From Paenibacillus rubinfantis (GTDB lineage: Bacteria; Bacillota; Bacilli; Paenibacillales; Paenibacillaceae): a stretch of 64,000 nt of DNA. Shown here piece by piece: positions 18,652 to 28,900 of this stretch. Below the pieces are notes generated by a model that saw only the letters and a list, made by a program, of their open reading frames with translations, was not told the origin of the DNA and made no database searches. The stretch is from positions 34,834 to 98,833 of the forward strand of contig NZ_LN909055.1 in the NCBI RefSeq assembly GCF_001486505.1, read 5' to 3'. Both the position numbers and the translations under genes were made by a program. Every line of letters begins with the position of its first letter. Position 1 is the first letter of the stretch.

Positions 18652-20172
18652 TTATTTTTGCACCTTACCGTCCGGAAGCTCGGAGAACGTCCCCACGTAG
18701 CGGACATCCTCACCCGTCTCGTCCTTGACGGCGCTGATGTTAAGCCATTGCAAGTAAATTTCGCCGTTTTTGCGCTTGTTCCAAATTTCTCCCTGCCACA
18801 TGCCGGTTTCTTTAATACTCTTCCACATCCGCGAATAGAAATCCGGAGCTTGGCGATCGGTCCGCAGAATATTGGGTTTCTGCCCAACCGCCTCTTCTTC
18901 ACGAAAACCCGTCACGGCGGTAAACGCGGGATTCACCGCCACAATGGTCCCTTTCGTATTGGTGACCAAAATCCCCTGCGCCGTTGTGTTGAACACTTCC
19001 GAGGACAAGCTTAGCTTATCGGAATAAATCATCCAGAGCACCAGAATCAAGCTGGCCAAGGCCACCTGGGATAGCAGCATAAACCCGATGGAATATTGAC
19101 CGGTAACCGAGTGGATATAAGACAGCAGCAGCGGCGGGAAGAATCCGCCCAGACCGCCCATCATCGAAACGATCCCGTTCACAATCCCGGCCTGTTTGTT
19201 GAAATACTGCGGAACCAGTTTAAAAATAACCCCGTTCCCTGCCCCGGCAACCATCGCAATCACCAAGCAGCCGATGGTATAGAGGGTAAACGTTGGGGAG
19301 AACGCCAGCACGATCGCCGCCAGTGTAAATCCTGTGAAGACAACGATCAACAGCATTAAGGCATTAAATCGGTCCGCCAGCCAACCGCCAACCGGACGCA
19401 TAAACGTCGCCAGAGCGATAAACCCGGCCGTGCGCATTCCCGCATCCACTTTGGTGAGTTCGAAGTTGGTCACCAGGAAATTCGGTAGATAAACGGTGAA
19501 AGCGACAAACGAACCAAATGTAATAAAATACAGCAGCGAGAACAACCAGAGCTTTTCATTCTTGTAAACACCTTTAATTTGATCCATCAGAGCCGTTTTC
19601 ACCTTCGGTTCTTTACGGTCTCCAAAGAAGACATTTAATGCTGCAAAAACCAGCAGGAGGATCAAATAAAGCTTAACGGTCGCGGACCAGCCGATTTGCG
19701 TTGCGATGACCGGAGCGGAGAACGAGGTAACGGCAGTCCCAAGGTTCCCGAGACCATACACACCGTTCACCAGACCGTGACGCTCTTTCGGGTAATACTT
19801 CGGCAGCGAGGTTACGCCAACGGAGAAGACCGCTCCGCCGATCCCGAGAAACAGCCCGCCGATAATTAGATCGACGTAAGAACTCGCCTCACTAATGTAA
19901 AACACCGGGAACAACAGCAAAATGAAGCTGATCAGAAAAACGATCCTTGCCCCGAAAATATTGGCGTAATACCCCAGCGGGATACGCAGAACGGAGCCCA
20001 ATACGACAGGAATGGCCGTAATGATCGCAACCTTATCCGCCGGGATCTGAATATCCTCCCCCATAAAAGAGATGAGGGACGAAATAATGACCCATACAGC
20101 AAAGCCCACAATCAGATTTAGCGTTTGCAGCGGCAATTGAACTTTTTTAATCAAATCGATCACCTTTTCCAA
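18652..20172 (-). CDS. narK: NarK-type nitrate/nitrite transporter with C-terminal PAS domain
   Basis: 506 residues. Residues 1-395 form a twelve-helix MFS transporter of the nitrate/nitrite porter family, with an Arg in helix 2 (LRIPLGYY) and the Gly-rich helix-5 and helix-11 signatures (GLGNLGTAV; GIVSMMGGLGGFFP). Residues of about 398-500 are a PAS domain plus PAC (GILVTNTKGTIVAVNPAFTA; WNKRKNGEIYLQ) of the type common in GGDEF/EAL and kinase proteins. Ordinary NarK/NarT end after the last helix. The fusion is continuous in one frame with no sign of assembly trouble. The PAS may sense redox, oxygen or nitrate and gate transport. An NreC-like box and a -10 (TAAAAT, 20209-20214) precede it. 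Confidence 0.92.
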   Translation of the reverse strand: MEKVIDLIKKVQLPLQTLNLIVGFAVWVIISSLISFMGEDIQIPADKVAIITAIPVVLGSVLRIPLGYYANIFGARIVFLISFILLLFPVFYISEASSYVDLIIGGLFLGIGGAVFSVGVTSLPKYYPKERHGLVNGVYGLGNLGTAVTSFSAPVIATQIGWSATVKLYLILLLVFAALNVFFGDRKEPKVKTALMDQIKGVYKNEKLWLFSLLYFITFGSFVAFTVYLPNFLVTNFELTKVDAGMRTAGFIALATFMRPVGGWLADRFNALMLLIVVFTGFTLAAIVLAFSPTFTLYTIGCLVIAMVAGAGNGVIFKLVPQYFNKQAGIVNGIVSMMGGLGGFFPPLLLSYIHSVTGQYSIGFMLLSQVALASLILVLWMIYSDKLSLSSEVFNTTAQGILVTNTKGTIVAVNPAFTAVTGFREEEAVGQKPNILRTDRQAPDFYSRMWKSIKETGMWQGEIWNKRKNGEIYLQWLNISAVKDETGEDVRYVGTFSELPDGKVQK

Positions 20173-20208
20173 ATTGTCTTCTGAATAACCATCGAATTCC
20201 CCACCCGT

Positions 20209-20252
20209 ATTTTAGCCGATTCCCTAAGTGGCTCTGAATAGGGTTTTCCCCT
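20209..20252 (-). promoter_or_regulatory. NreC-like box and -10 of narK
   Basis: TAGGG-TTTT-CCCCT at 20239-20252 matches 8 of 10 positions of the published NreC site TAGGG-N4-CCCTA. On the minus strand a TAAAAT -10 follows at 20214-20209, its upstream edge about 32 bp from the box centre, which suits a class II activator. Confidence 0.7.
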
Positions 20253-20292
20253 GATCGCCCCGGGAAACTCCCTACTCAACCGATTTGGACAC

Positions 20293-20329
20293 AAAAAAGC
20301 CCATAAGCACCGGTTGATGTTTATGGGCT
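20293..20329 (-). terminator. terminator of the narGHJI-nreABC operon
   Basis: AGCCCATAA/TTATGGGCT stem with a 14-base loop. On the minus strand it is followed by TTTTTT. It lies between the first hemerythrin gene and the narK promoter. Confidence 0.85.
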
Positions 20330-20346
20330 GCTCATTGAATGGGGAA

Positions 20347-20865
20347 CTATTCAACAATCAGGGTGTAAAGCTCCTTATTCAACTGCTCTTGTTCTTCCGA
20401 TTTCATGACCTGACCGGTCATCGAAAACAGCACGGTTTCTTCCTTCACGAAATGTACCGTCAGAATTTCAAACGCTTCGCCCGCATCACGGGACAAAGCC
20501 TTCATTTCCTCCAGCGAAAACTCGCCGTTGGCATAATGGAGAAAATGGTCGATATAAGCGAAGATCTCCTCATGCTCCTGTTCGATCGAAACAATGGGGC
20601 CTTGTTCATATCCTATATGCTTCCCTAATCTCGGAAAAAAATAAGTCTCTTCTTTTTGAAAATGCTTACGCAAAGGCGCTTTAAAATCATTCAGCAGCTC
20701 GCGCAGGCGGGCGAATTGCAGACTCGCCTGATCCTTGGAATAGCGGTCGTTTTGAAAGTCCAGCACGATCGAATGCCATTCATCCATGAGACTTGCCAAA
20801 TAGCGATGCTCATTCTCCAGAATACGCATGGCGGGTAATTCGCTTAACAGTGTTCCTTGTACCAT
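20347..20865 (-). CDS. hemerythrin-like (HHE) protein in the nar operon
   Basis: 172 residues with the HHE cation-binding pattern: ILENEHRYLASL, LRKHFQKEETYFFPRL, IEQEHEEIFAYIDHF and TVHFVKEETVLFSM supply His/Glu ligands for a di-iron site in a four-helix bundle. It starts 14 bases after nreC, so it is the last gene of narGHJI-nreABC. Related proteins (YtfE/ScdA-like) repair iron-sulphur clusters damaged by NO or act as O2/NO sensors. That fits a transcription unit that makes NO as a by-product of nitrate respiration. Confidence 0.85.
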   Translation of the reverse strand: MVQGTLLSELPAMRILENEHRYLASLMDEWHSIVLDFQNDRYSKDQASLQFARLRELLNDFKAPLRKHFQKEETYFFPRLGKHIGYEQGPIVSIEQEHEEIFAYIDHFLHYANGEFSLEEMKALSRDAGEAFEILTVHFVKEETVLFSMTGQVMKSEEQEQLNKELYTLIVE

Positions 20866-20879
20866 GTTACCAGCCTCCG

Positions 20880-21527
20880 TTAGAAATCCAGCAGTTTTTT
20901 CTTGATCGCATATTCCACCAACTCGGGTCTTGATTTCAAATTCAGCTTCTCCATGATTTTGGCTTTATGCGCCTCTACCGTTTTCACGGAGATATGCAGC
21001 ATCTCAGCAATCTCCTTGTTCCCGTATCCTTTGGCGACCAGCGGCAAAATCTCGATTTCGCGGGTGGATAACAGCTGATAGGGATTGCTCTCATCCGCCT
21101 GCTGATCATGGTTCACGAATTCGCGGACAAGGGAAGAAGCGAGCTTCGGATGAATATACACTCCGCCTTGATGCACCATGCGAATGGCCGAGACGAGCTG
21201 TTCGTCCGGGGAATTTTTCAGCACATACCCGCGCGCCCCTTTTTTAAGCACATGAAATAAATATTCCTCATCATCGTGCATCGTCAGAATAATGATATGG
21301 GTATCGGGAAAATCCTCGTGGATTTTAGCGGTTGCGATCAAGCCGCTTTCCCCGGGAGGCATGCTGAGATCCATCAGCAGGATGTCGGGCCGGTGTTTTG
21401 CCACCATTTTGTACGCCTCGATCCCATCCGCAGCCGTTGCGACCACTTCCATGTCCTCTTGAAAATTGATGATCATCGCAAACCCGCTTCGGACGACGGC
21501 ATGATCATCCGCGATTACCACTTTCAC
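20880..21527 (-). CDS. nreC: oxygen/nitrate response regulator NreC
   Basis: 215 residues, LuxR/NarL family. Receiver domain with [12 protein letters not shown] and the phosphoacceptor Asp53 in [14 protein letters not shown], the same position as in Staphylococcus carnosus NreC. The C-terminal LuxR-type helix-turn-helix is [38 protein letters not shown] (split here for length: recognition helix near residues 175-195). When phosphorylated by NreB in anaerobiosis it should activate narG and narK, both of which carry GGG-N4-CCC sites. Confidence 0.93.
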   Translation of the reverse strand: MKVVIADDHAVVRSGFAMIINFQEDMEVVATAADGIEAYKMVAKHRPDILLMDLSMPPGESGLIATAKIHEDFPDTHIIILTMHDDEEYLFHVLKKGARGYVLKNSPDEQLVSAIRMVHQGGVYIHPKLASSLVREFVNHDQQADESNPYQLLSTREIEILPLVAKGYGNKEIAEMLHISVKTVEAHKAKIMEKLNLKSRPELVEYAIKKKLLDF

Positions 21528-21585
21528 AGACCCTTTCCCCCTTACCCTCGAAAAGTTATACTCCCAACCGTTACACGATGCTCAC

Positions 21586-22647
21586 TCACGGAGATACAGC
21601 CCCAAACGGAACCCGTAGATGGACAGTTGTCCCTTTCCCTAGCCCAGAGGTAATCATGACCTCTCCTCCCACGAGCTCGGCGCGCTCCTTCATCCCGTAG
21701 ATGCCAAGACCGGTTCCCTTGGGGTCGTTCGTATTGACGTCGAATCCGATGCCGCGATCCGAGACGATCAGCTCCAGCATATGCTCCGAGGCAAACAAAC
21801 GCACGTCCACCTCGTCCACATCGGCATATTTCAAGGCGTTAAGTACCGATTCCTGGCACACGCGGTAGACAACCGTTTCTACTTCACTATTAAATCGCTG
21901 GCCGCTTAGCTCTGCCACAAACCGCACCAGTACGCCGTAATTCTTCTCGATCCACTTGAAGTGCGACCGGAAGGCGGCGTCGAGGCCGAGATCGTCCAGG
22001 GACGCCGGCCGCAGCTCGACCGAGAGGTTGCGGATTTGCTCCAGCAACCGCGTGAGCGATGCTTCGGTTTGCTGGATTTTCTGCAGGGCCTCCTCCTGCA
22101 CGTTCAAATATTTTAACACCCGAAGATCCACTAACGAGCTGATTAACTCTTGCGCTACGCTATCGTGCAGCTCGCGGGAAATTCGCTTGCGTTCGTCTTC
22201 TTGGGCTTTAATGACGCTTTTCATCATCGTGTTTCGGTTCAGCATTTGCTGAGTCATCAGCTGATTGGTCAGGTCGCGTAAAATAAGCACCCGAACCCCT
22301 GCCGCTCGATCTACTGTTTGAAAGCTGGCCGAAAACGGGACTACCCCTTTGGTTTTCGTCTCCAAATAGAGTTGAAAGGAGCTGAAATCCTTCTCCGAGT
22401 TGGACAGATAGCAGTTCAGACAGGACATCGGTTCTTCTTCACTGGTGTAGCCGCGGCAGGAGAAACAAAACGCATTGCTGTCCGCATCGCTTGGTTCTTC
22501 CAGCACCCGACGGTCCAACAGCCGTTCAGCCTGCGGATTCATCGACATTACCCGATGAACGGCATCAAAGAAAATGATGGCATCGGAGCTGTGTTCAAAA
22601 TGCTTATAAAGCAATTCAACCGGTATATTCAAGGATGACGGATTCAT
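21586..22647 (-). CDS. nreB: oxygen-sensing histidine kinase NreB
   Basis: 353 residues, no transmembrane helices. The N-terminal PAS domain holds Cys61, Cys64, Cys76 and Cys79 (C-x2-C-x11-C-x2-C). This is the exact spacing of the oxygen-labile [4Fe-4S] ligands of S. carnosus NreB, where they are Cys59, 62, 74 and 77. The HisKA_3 H-box RISRELHDSVAQ puts the phosphorylated His at 161. The ATPase domain has the DRGIGFD and GLGIYGMKERA boxes. The start overlaps the nreA stop (ATGA). Oxygen destroys the cluster and shuts the kinase off. Confidence 0.95.
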   Translation of the reverse strand: MNPSSLNIPVELLYKHFEHSSDAIIFFDAVHRVMSMNPQAERLLDRRVLEEPSDADSNAFCFSCRGYTSEEEPMSCLNCYLSNSEKDFSSFQLYLETKTKGVVPFSASFQTVDRAAGVRVLILRDLTNQLMTQQMLNRNTMMKSVIKAQEDERKRISRELHDSVAQELISSLVDLRVLKYLNVQEEALQKIQQTEASLTRLLEQIRNLSVELRPASLDDLGLDAAFRSHFKWIEKNYGVLVRFVAELSGQRFNSEVETVVYRVCQESVLNALKYADVDEVDVRLFASEHMLELIVSDRGIGFDVNTNDPKGTGLGIYGMKERAELVGGEVMITSGLGKGTTVHLRVPFGAVSP

Positions 22648-23102
22648 GGGGTCAACTCCTTGATCTCAAAATCTCCAAATCTGCCTTGCAGCCATCCATA
22701 CAGCTGGTTTAGCCCTTCCTGGGACATCCGTTGCTCTCCCCGATAGCCGGCGAGGAGAACCCCTTCCACCCGGTCCGCCAGATATAAAGGGATCGCAGCC
22801 AGGCTCGACAACCGCTCCGAGATCAGAATCGGATAATTGTACATCTCTTGCGGGTCGAGCCCTTCGGCGACGCTCGAAACCAACATGGGATTGCCGGTTT
22901 TGAACACGATGCCGGCAACGCCTTTGCCCGATTGGAGAACGATGCGCTTGTAGCGATTGTTCAAGTTGCCCGAGGCATACTTCCAGGTAAGGATGAAATC
23001 GTTGACGGCGGACTCAGCAAAAGCCAGCGACACGAAGTCATAACCCATCTGTTCTCTTAATTGATCGATCAGCACCTGGTAGCAACTGGAATTTGGATTC
23101 AT
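22644..23102 (-). CDS. nreA: nitrate receptor NreA (GAF domain)
   Basis: 152 residues, a single GAF domain. In Staphylococcus NreA binds nitrate and, when empty, inhibits NreB. The place directly before nreB with an overlapping start, and after narI with only 27 bp between, is the same as in staphylococci. Sequence blocks such as GKGVAGIVFKTGNPMLV and the SSLAAIPLYL strand fit the family. Nitrate-contacting residues cannot be assigned without an alignment. Confidence 0.9.
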   Translation of the reverse strand: MNPNSSCYQVLIDQLREQMGYDFVSLAFAESAVNDFILTWKYASGNLNNRYKRIVLQSGKGVAGIVFKTGNPMLVSSVAEGLDPQEMYNYPILISERLSSLAAIPLYLADRVEGVLLAGYRGEQRMSQEGLNQLYGWLQGRFGDFEIKELTP

Positions 23103-23129
23103 GTACTCGTCTCCCTAAACTTCAAATCC

Positions 23130-23828
23130 TTAACGTCCCGCAGTATGCGAGCGATTCTTCCTATAAAGGATATAGCTTCTTCGGGCATAATTCAAGGGTA
23201 CGCTCCAGACATGAACGAGACGGGTAAACGGCCATAAGGCAAAGATCAGAAACCCTGCCAAGATGTGGATTTGGAATGAGATCGGTACCTCCGCCATATA
23301 GGAAGCTTCCGGCCGGAAAATCAGCAGATTGCGGAACCAGACGGAAATCGTCTCCCGATAATCAAAATCCGGCTGTACGTTATTCGTCACCAGCGTGGAG
23401 AACATCCCCATAAAGACGATAAACAGCAGCAGTCCATTTACGATCATATCCGACGCCGAGCTAAGGCGGCGTACGTTCTTCATGGTCAATCGGCGCGACG
23501 TCAGAATCAGCATGCCAGCGAAAGTAACCACGCCAAAGAATCCTCCGCCATACATTGCCCCGATATGATACAGATGCTCACTCACGCCAAGGGCGGTCAT
23601 CCATTCCTTAGGAATGCCTAATCCGGCTACATGACCCATAATGACCGGAATAATCCCGATGTGAAACAACATGCTTCCCAGCATCAATCGTTTCTTCTCG
23701 ATGAATTCGCTGGATTTGGCCGTCCAGTTAAATTGATCGTAACGGTAGCGGAAAATATGCCCCACTACGAATGTTGCCACGCACAGATACGGGAAGATGA
23801 CCCATAAAAATTGCTCAAACAGACTCAT
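23130..23828 (-). CDS. narI: respiratory nitrate reductase gamma subunit (cytochrome b)
   Basis: 232 residues with five transmembrane helices. Haem-ligand histidines are expected in FHIGIIPVIMGHVAG (helix 2) and in IHILAGFLIFALWPFTRLVHVWS (helix 5; length-split motif IHILAGF and RLVHVWS). It takes electrons from menaquinol and passes them to NarH while anchoring NarGH at the inner face of the membrane. It overlaps the narJ end by 14 bp. Confidence 0.95.
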   Translation of the reverse strand: MSLFEQFLWVIFPYLCVATFVVGHIFRYRYDQFNWTAKSSEFIEKKRLMLGSMLFHIGIIPVIMGHVAGLGIPKEWMTALGVSEHLYHIGAMYGGGFFGVVTFAGMLILTSRRLTMKNVRRLSSASDMIVNGLLLFIVFMGMFSTLVTNNVQPDFDYRETISVWFRNLLIFRPEASYMAEVPISFQIHILAGFLIFALWPFTRLVHVWSVPLNYARRSYILYRKNRSHTAGR

Positions 23829-24390
23829 GAATCTTCACCTCCTGCGACAAACACAACTTGAACGTTTCACGAAGAGCTTTGACTAGCTCATAATAAGGGT
23901 TATCCTTCGACTCCAGCGACTTCATTAATTGAAAAGTGCCATCCTCTAGAATCGTGATGACCGTTAACATCCCCGTCTCGCCGTGCGGATGATTCAGCCA
24001 ATCGGCTGCATAGAGGAATTCTAGCATCAGCGGCAGGAAATCGGGCAATTCCCGATCCTCCATTTCCAGGCCAAACATCTCATAAACTGCTTTGAGCGAA
24101 GTCAGCAATTGCCCACGGTCTTTGGAGTCCTCATATTTGGAATAGGTCATATAGAGCGTTGACGATTTCTCAAAATCGAAGGTATCCACGTACAGTTCCT
24201 CGATCTCTTCCATGCTAAGCGCAAGCATCTGTTCCCGATATCTCGTCACTGGGGTCATTATGGCCGGAGGCAGGACGTCTTCCCCGCTCTCACGGATCAA
24301 ATCGAACGTTTCCTTGTCGGGATAGACGAGTTGTCCGGCAAAAAAGCCGAACAACTCGCGATGTTCATCCAGTTTCACCAGATCAATCAC
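23815..24390 (-). CDS. narJ: nitrate reductase assembly chaperone NarJ
   Basis: 191 residues when started at GTG 24390, which overlaps the narH stop (24383-24385) and has GGGGGG seven bases upstream. The frame stays open to 24573, but that part lies inside narH. All-helical TorD/NarJ-family protein with the conserved DHLPL-like segment (DRELPDFLPLMLEFL) and LNHPHGETGML. It escorts apo-NarG during Mo-cofactor insertion. The length fits the family only with the GTG start. Confidence 0.93.
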   Translation of the reverse strand: MIDLVKLDEHRELFGFFAGQLVYPDKETFDLIRESGEDVLPPAIMTPVTRYREQMLALSMEEIEELYVDTFDFEKSSTLYMTYSKYEDSKDRGQLLTSLKAVYEMFGLEMEDRELPDFLPLMLEFLYAADWLNHPHGETGMLTVITILEDGTFQLMKSLESKDNPYYELVKALRETFKLCLSQEVKIHESV

Positions 24391-25930
24391 GCCAAATCCC
24401 CCCGTAGAAGTTTTGTTCGTACAGATCCCGTCCGCTCTTGGTGCTGCTAGCTGGAATCGGAGTTGCCGGGCCGCAGCCGTCGCAATCCATGCCGAATCCT
24501 GCGGTGCCTTGCGCCCGGTACGGATCCATATATCCTTCCTTATGCGAGGTTGGGATAACAAACCGGTCCTCATATTTAGCGATGGCCAGCAGGCGGTACA
24601 TCTCTTCGATCTGCTGAGCGGTTAATCCGACACGAGCCAAGCGGTTGTCGTCAAACGGCTGCTTGGAGAATTGCGCGCGTTGGTATTGGCGCATCATCGC
24701 CATCCGTTGCAGCGCGATTTTGACGGTGGAGGTATCTCCAGCGGTTAAGAGATTAGCCAAGTATTGCACCGGCGTTCTCATTTCCTCAATCGCCGGGAAG
24801 ATCAGATCCGGATTCTGAATCGAATCCTTGCCTTCGAAATGGCTCATGATCGGGCTGAGCGGTGGTACGTACCATACCATCGGCAGCGTGCGGTATTCCG
24901 GATGCAGCGGGAATGCCAGCTTATATTCAATCGCCAGTTTGTAGACCGGTGAATTTTGCGCCGCTTCGATCCATTCCTCGGACAATCCGTCTTTGCGGGC
25001 CTGCTCGATAATCTTCGGATCATTCGGGTCAAGGAATAAGCCCAGCTGCGCTTCGTACAAATCCTTCTCATCCGGCGTGGAAGCCGCTTCTTGTACGCGA
25101 TCCGCATCATACAGCAGCACGCCCAGGTAGCGAATACGCCCGGTGCAGGTTTCGGAGCACACCGTAGGGAGTCCCGCTTCGATTCTTGGGAAGCAGAACG
25201 TACATTTTTCCGCTTTGTTTGTTTTCCAGTTGAAGTAGACTTTCTTGTAAGGGCAGCCCGTCATGCAGTAACGCCAGCCGCGGCAAGCTTCTTGGTCGAC
25301 GAGGACGATGCCGTCCTCATCGCGTTTGTAAATGGCGCCCGAGGGGCAAGAAGCGACGCAGCTTGGATTTAAGCAATGCTCGCAGAGACGAGGCAAGTAC
25401 ATCATAAACGATTGCTCGAAGTTGAATTTGATCTCCTCTTCGATCTTCTCGATATTTGGATCCTTCGGACCGGTGATATGGCCGCCGGCCAGATCGTCTT
25501 CCCAGTTAGGTCCCCAATCCAGGTCCATCTTGTCACCGGTGACGACGGATTTGGGACGAGCGACGGGCTGGTGCTTCTTCTCGCCCGAATTCGTCAGCTT
25601 CTCGTAATCATAAGTCCACGGCTCATAATAATCTTTCATCTCCGGCATGTCCGGGTTGTAGAAAATTTTACCAAGGGCGATCTTCGACAGCTTGCTGCCG
25701 GATTTCAATTCCAGCTTGCCGTTCTTCAACGTCCAGCCGCCTTTGTAATGCTCCTGGTCCTCCCAACGCTTCGGATAGCCGATGCCCGGCTTCGTTTCGA
25801 CGTTGTTGAACCACATATATTCGGCGCCTTCCCGGTTTGTCCAGGTGCTCTTACAAGTGACGCTGCAGGTGTGACAGCCGATGCATTTATCCAGGTTCAA
25901 CACCATGGCGATTTGCGCTTTAATCTTCAA
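24383..25930 (-). CDS. narH: respiratory nitrate reductase beta subunit
   Basis: 515 residues, cytoplasmic iron-sulphur subunit. Four cysteine groups are visible: CIGCHTCSVTC near the N-terminus, CEHCLNPSCVASCPSG, CRGWRYCMTGCP (Trp in place of one Cys, the mark of the [3Fe-4S] site), and CTFC with CSETC. It relays electrons from NarI haem to the NarG cluster. The start overlaps the narG end by 11 bp. All expected ligands are present. Confidence 0.97.
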   Translation of the reverse strand: MKIKAQIAMVLNLDKCIGCHTCSVTCKSTWTNREGAEYMWFNNVETKPGIGYPKRWEDQEHYKGGWTLKNGKLELKSGSKLSKIALGKIFYNPDMPEMKDYYEPWTYDYEKLTNSGEKKHQPVARPKSVVTGDKMDLDWGPNWEDDLAGGHITGPKDPNIEKIEEEIKFNFEQSFMMYLPRLCEHCLNPSCVASCPSGAIYKRDEDGIVLVDQEACRGWRYCMTGCPYKKVYFNWKTNKAEKCTFCFPRIEAGLPTVCSETCTGRIRYLGVLLYDADRVQEAASTPDEKDLYEAQLGLFLDPNDPKIIEQARKDGLSEEWIEAAQNSPVYKLAIEYKLAFPLHPEYRTLPMVWYVPPLSPIMSHFEGKDSIQNPDLIFPAIEEMRTPVQYLANLLTAGDTSTVKIALQRMAMMRQYQRAQFSKQPFDDNRLARVGLTAQQIEEMYRLLAIAKYEDRFVIPTSHKEGYMDPYRAQGTAGFGMDCDGCGPATPIPASSTKSGRDLYEQNFYGGIWRD

Positions 25931-28900
25931 GCCAGTCGACCTCCTTCAGTTTGCGCACGGCAACGTAGACATCGCGCTGGTTGCCGATCGGTCCGTAATA
26001 ATTGAAGCCGTAGCTGAGCTGGGCATAACCCCCAACGAGCTGCGTTGGCTTCAAATGGATTCGCGTAGGTGCATTATGGCTGCCGCCCCGCTCTCCCGTA
26101 ATTTCCGAACCCGGTACATTGATGTGCTTATCCTGAGCATGATACATAAACATCGTGCCCTTTGGCATCCGGTGGCTGACCACCGCTCTCGCCGTGACGA
26201 CGCCGTTGCGGTTGTAAACCTCCAGCCAATCGTTATCGTTAATCTGATGCGCTTCGGCATCCTCATTGCTGATCCATACGGTTGGACCGCCGCGGAACAA
26301 GGTCAGCATGTGCAGGTTATCCTGATACGTGCTGTGGATGTTCCATTTGCCGTGCGGCGTTAAATAACGCAGCACCAGGGCATCCTTACCTCCCTCAACC
26401 TGCTTGTCTCGCGGACCAAATACCATTGGCGGCAGCGTTGGTTTATAAACCGGCAGCGCCTCCCCGAATTGCAGGAAGATTTGGTGATCCAGATAAAAAT
26501 GCTGGCGTCCGGTTAACGTCCGGAACGGTACCAAGCGCTCGATGTTGGTCGTAAACGGCGAATACCGGCGTCCCGATTTGTTCGAGCCGCTGAATACCGG
26601 TGTCGGAATGACCTCGCGAGGCTGAGCGGTAATGTTTGCGAACGTAATTCGTTCTGCCGCACGGTCCGCAGAGATATCCTTCAGTTCCACACCCGTATCC
26701 TGCTCGGCGGATTCCCATGCGCGCTGCGACACTTTCCCGTTAGTGGCCGACGACAAATGCAACACGGCATTCGCCGCTTGTCTTGCGGTGCGCAGCTTCG
26801 GTCGACCGTTTTTGATCGTATCGTCGATATAGGAGCCGTTGATTTTCTTCAAATCCTCGTACTCTTCCTTGACGGAGAACGATACCCCATGCGCGCCGAC
26901 CTTGCCGGTTTCCAGGTTAGGTCCAAGCGTGATGTACTTGTCATAGATCTTCGTGTAGTCGCGCTCGACTACGGTAAAGCCTGGCATCGTTTTGCCGAGA
27001 ACCGGCTTCACTTCGCCGCGCTTCCAGTCCTTCACTTCGCCAAAAGGTTGGGCGATTTCAGCCATCGAATCATGACCCAGCGGCGAGGAAACCAGGTCTT
27101 TATATACGCCCGGCATATGCTCCTTGGCCATCTCGGACAACACGCTGGCAAGCGTCCGGTAAATATCCCAGTCCGTCCGCGATTCCCACAGCGGATCGAT
27201 CGCCGGGTTAAACGGATGCACGAACGGGTGCATGTCGGTCGAGGAAATATCCACTTTCTCGTACCAGGTTGCTGCAGGCAGGACGATATCGGCATACATC
27301 GGAGTTGCCGTCATGCGGAAATCCAACGATACGAGCAGATCCAGCTTGCCTTCCACGTCATCGCGCCAGACGATTTCTTCCGGCTTCTCTTCTTCGTTCG
27401 GGTTGGATAACAGCCCGTTATGCGTCCCCAGCAGATGCTTCATAAAGAACTCTTGCCCTTTCGCCGAGCTGGAGATCAGGTTCGAACGCCAGACAAACAG
27501 CGAACGCGGGAAGTTCTCCGGCGCGTCCGGGTCTTCCACGGCAAACTTCGTTTCGCCGGAGACCACTTGCTCATAGGCATGCTGGATGATCTCAGCGTTA
27601 TCCGTTTTACCTTGAGCAGCCGCTTCTTCGGCAAAGGCTAAGCTGCTTTTATTAAACTGCGGGTATGATGGCAACCAGCCCAATCGAGCGGCCAGCACGT
27701 TGTAATCCGCGGGATGTTGGTACGGGATGTCGCCGCCGGTTGGCGATTTCAACGAATCCGCGCTCATCTCCTCATATTTCCATTGGTCGGTCGCAAAATA
27801 GAAGAACGAGGTAGCGTTTTGCAGCCGCGGCGGCGCTTGCCAGTCACGGGCAAAAGCGATCGTCGACCAGCCTTCGATCGGCCGGCATTTCTCCTGTCCG
27901 ACATAGTGAGCCCAACCGCCGCCGTTCACGCCTTGAGATGCCGTCAGCATAACAAGGTTCAAGATCGAGCGGTAGATCGTATCGCTGTTGAACCAGTGGT
28001 TAATCCCGGCGCCCATAATGATCATCGAGCGCCCGCCGGTGTCGAGGGCGTTTTGCGCAAACTCGCGAGCGATTTGCACCACCAGCGAGGCTTTGACGCC
28101 GGTGATCCGCTCTTGCCAAGCCGGAGTGTAATGCGATTGTGCATCATCATACCCCTTGGCGGTATGCGTGCTGCCCGGACGGTTCACCCCGTATTGGCTA
28201 AGCATCAGGTCGTGGACCGTTGCCGCCAGACGAGTAGTTCCGTCAGCTAAAGTAATGGTTTTCGCCGGAATCGTCCGGGTGAACGTGCCATTCCCAGCCG
28301 CGTCGAAATAAGGGAAGGCGATTTCCGTCCATGCTCCTCCGTGCGGCTCAACCGACAACGCCGGTTCAATGCGGCTGCCGTCTTCCCGATCGAGGATCAG
28401 ATTCCATTTGACATCCTTCTCCCAGCGTTGGCCCATCGTTCCGTTCGGCACGACCAACTCGCCGGCGGCCTCGTCATAAATGACCGGCTTCCATTCCGCA
28501 TGTTCTGTTGTCTGACCTAAATCGCTGGCCCGCAGGAAACGTCCGGCCTTATATCCGCCTTCATGCGGATCCAGCAAAATCAGGAACGGCATGTCCGTGT
28601 ATTGTTTCGCGTAGTTCAAGAACATCGGTTCTTGGCGTTTCACGTAGAACTCATCCAGGATGACATGCGTCATCGCTTGTGCGACGGCGGCGTCGGTCCC
28701 TGGATGCGGAGCCAGCCAGTTGTCGGCGAACTTAACATTCTCCGCATGGTCCGGTGCTACGGAGACCACTTTGGTTCCTTTATAACGGACCTCGGTCATG
28801 AAGTGGGCGTCCGGCGTCCGCGTGAGCGGCACATTGGAGCCCCACATGATCAGATATCCAGCGTTGTACCAGTCAGATGACTCCGGTACGTCGGTTTGCT

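Noticed and set aside
20261..20274. A further NreC box (GGGAAACTCCCTA) upstream of narK
   Set aside because: The half-sites are five bases apart instead of four, and it lies farther from the -10; it could be accessory but was not counted.
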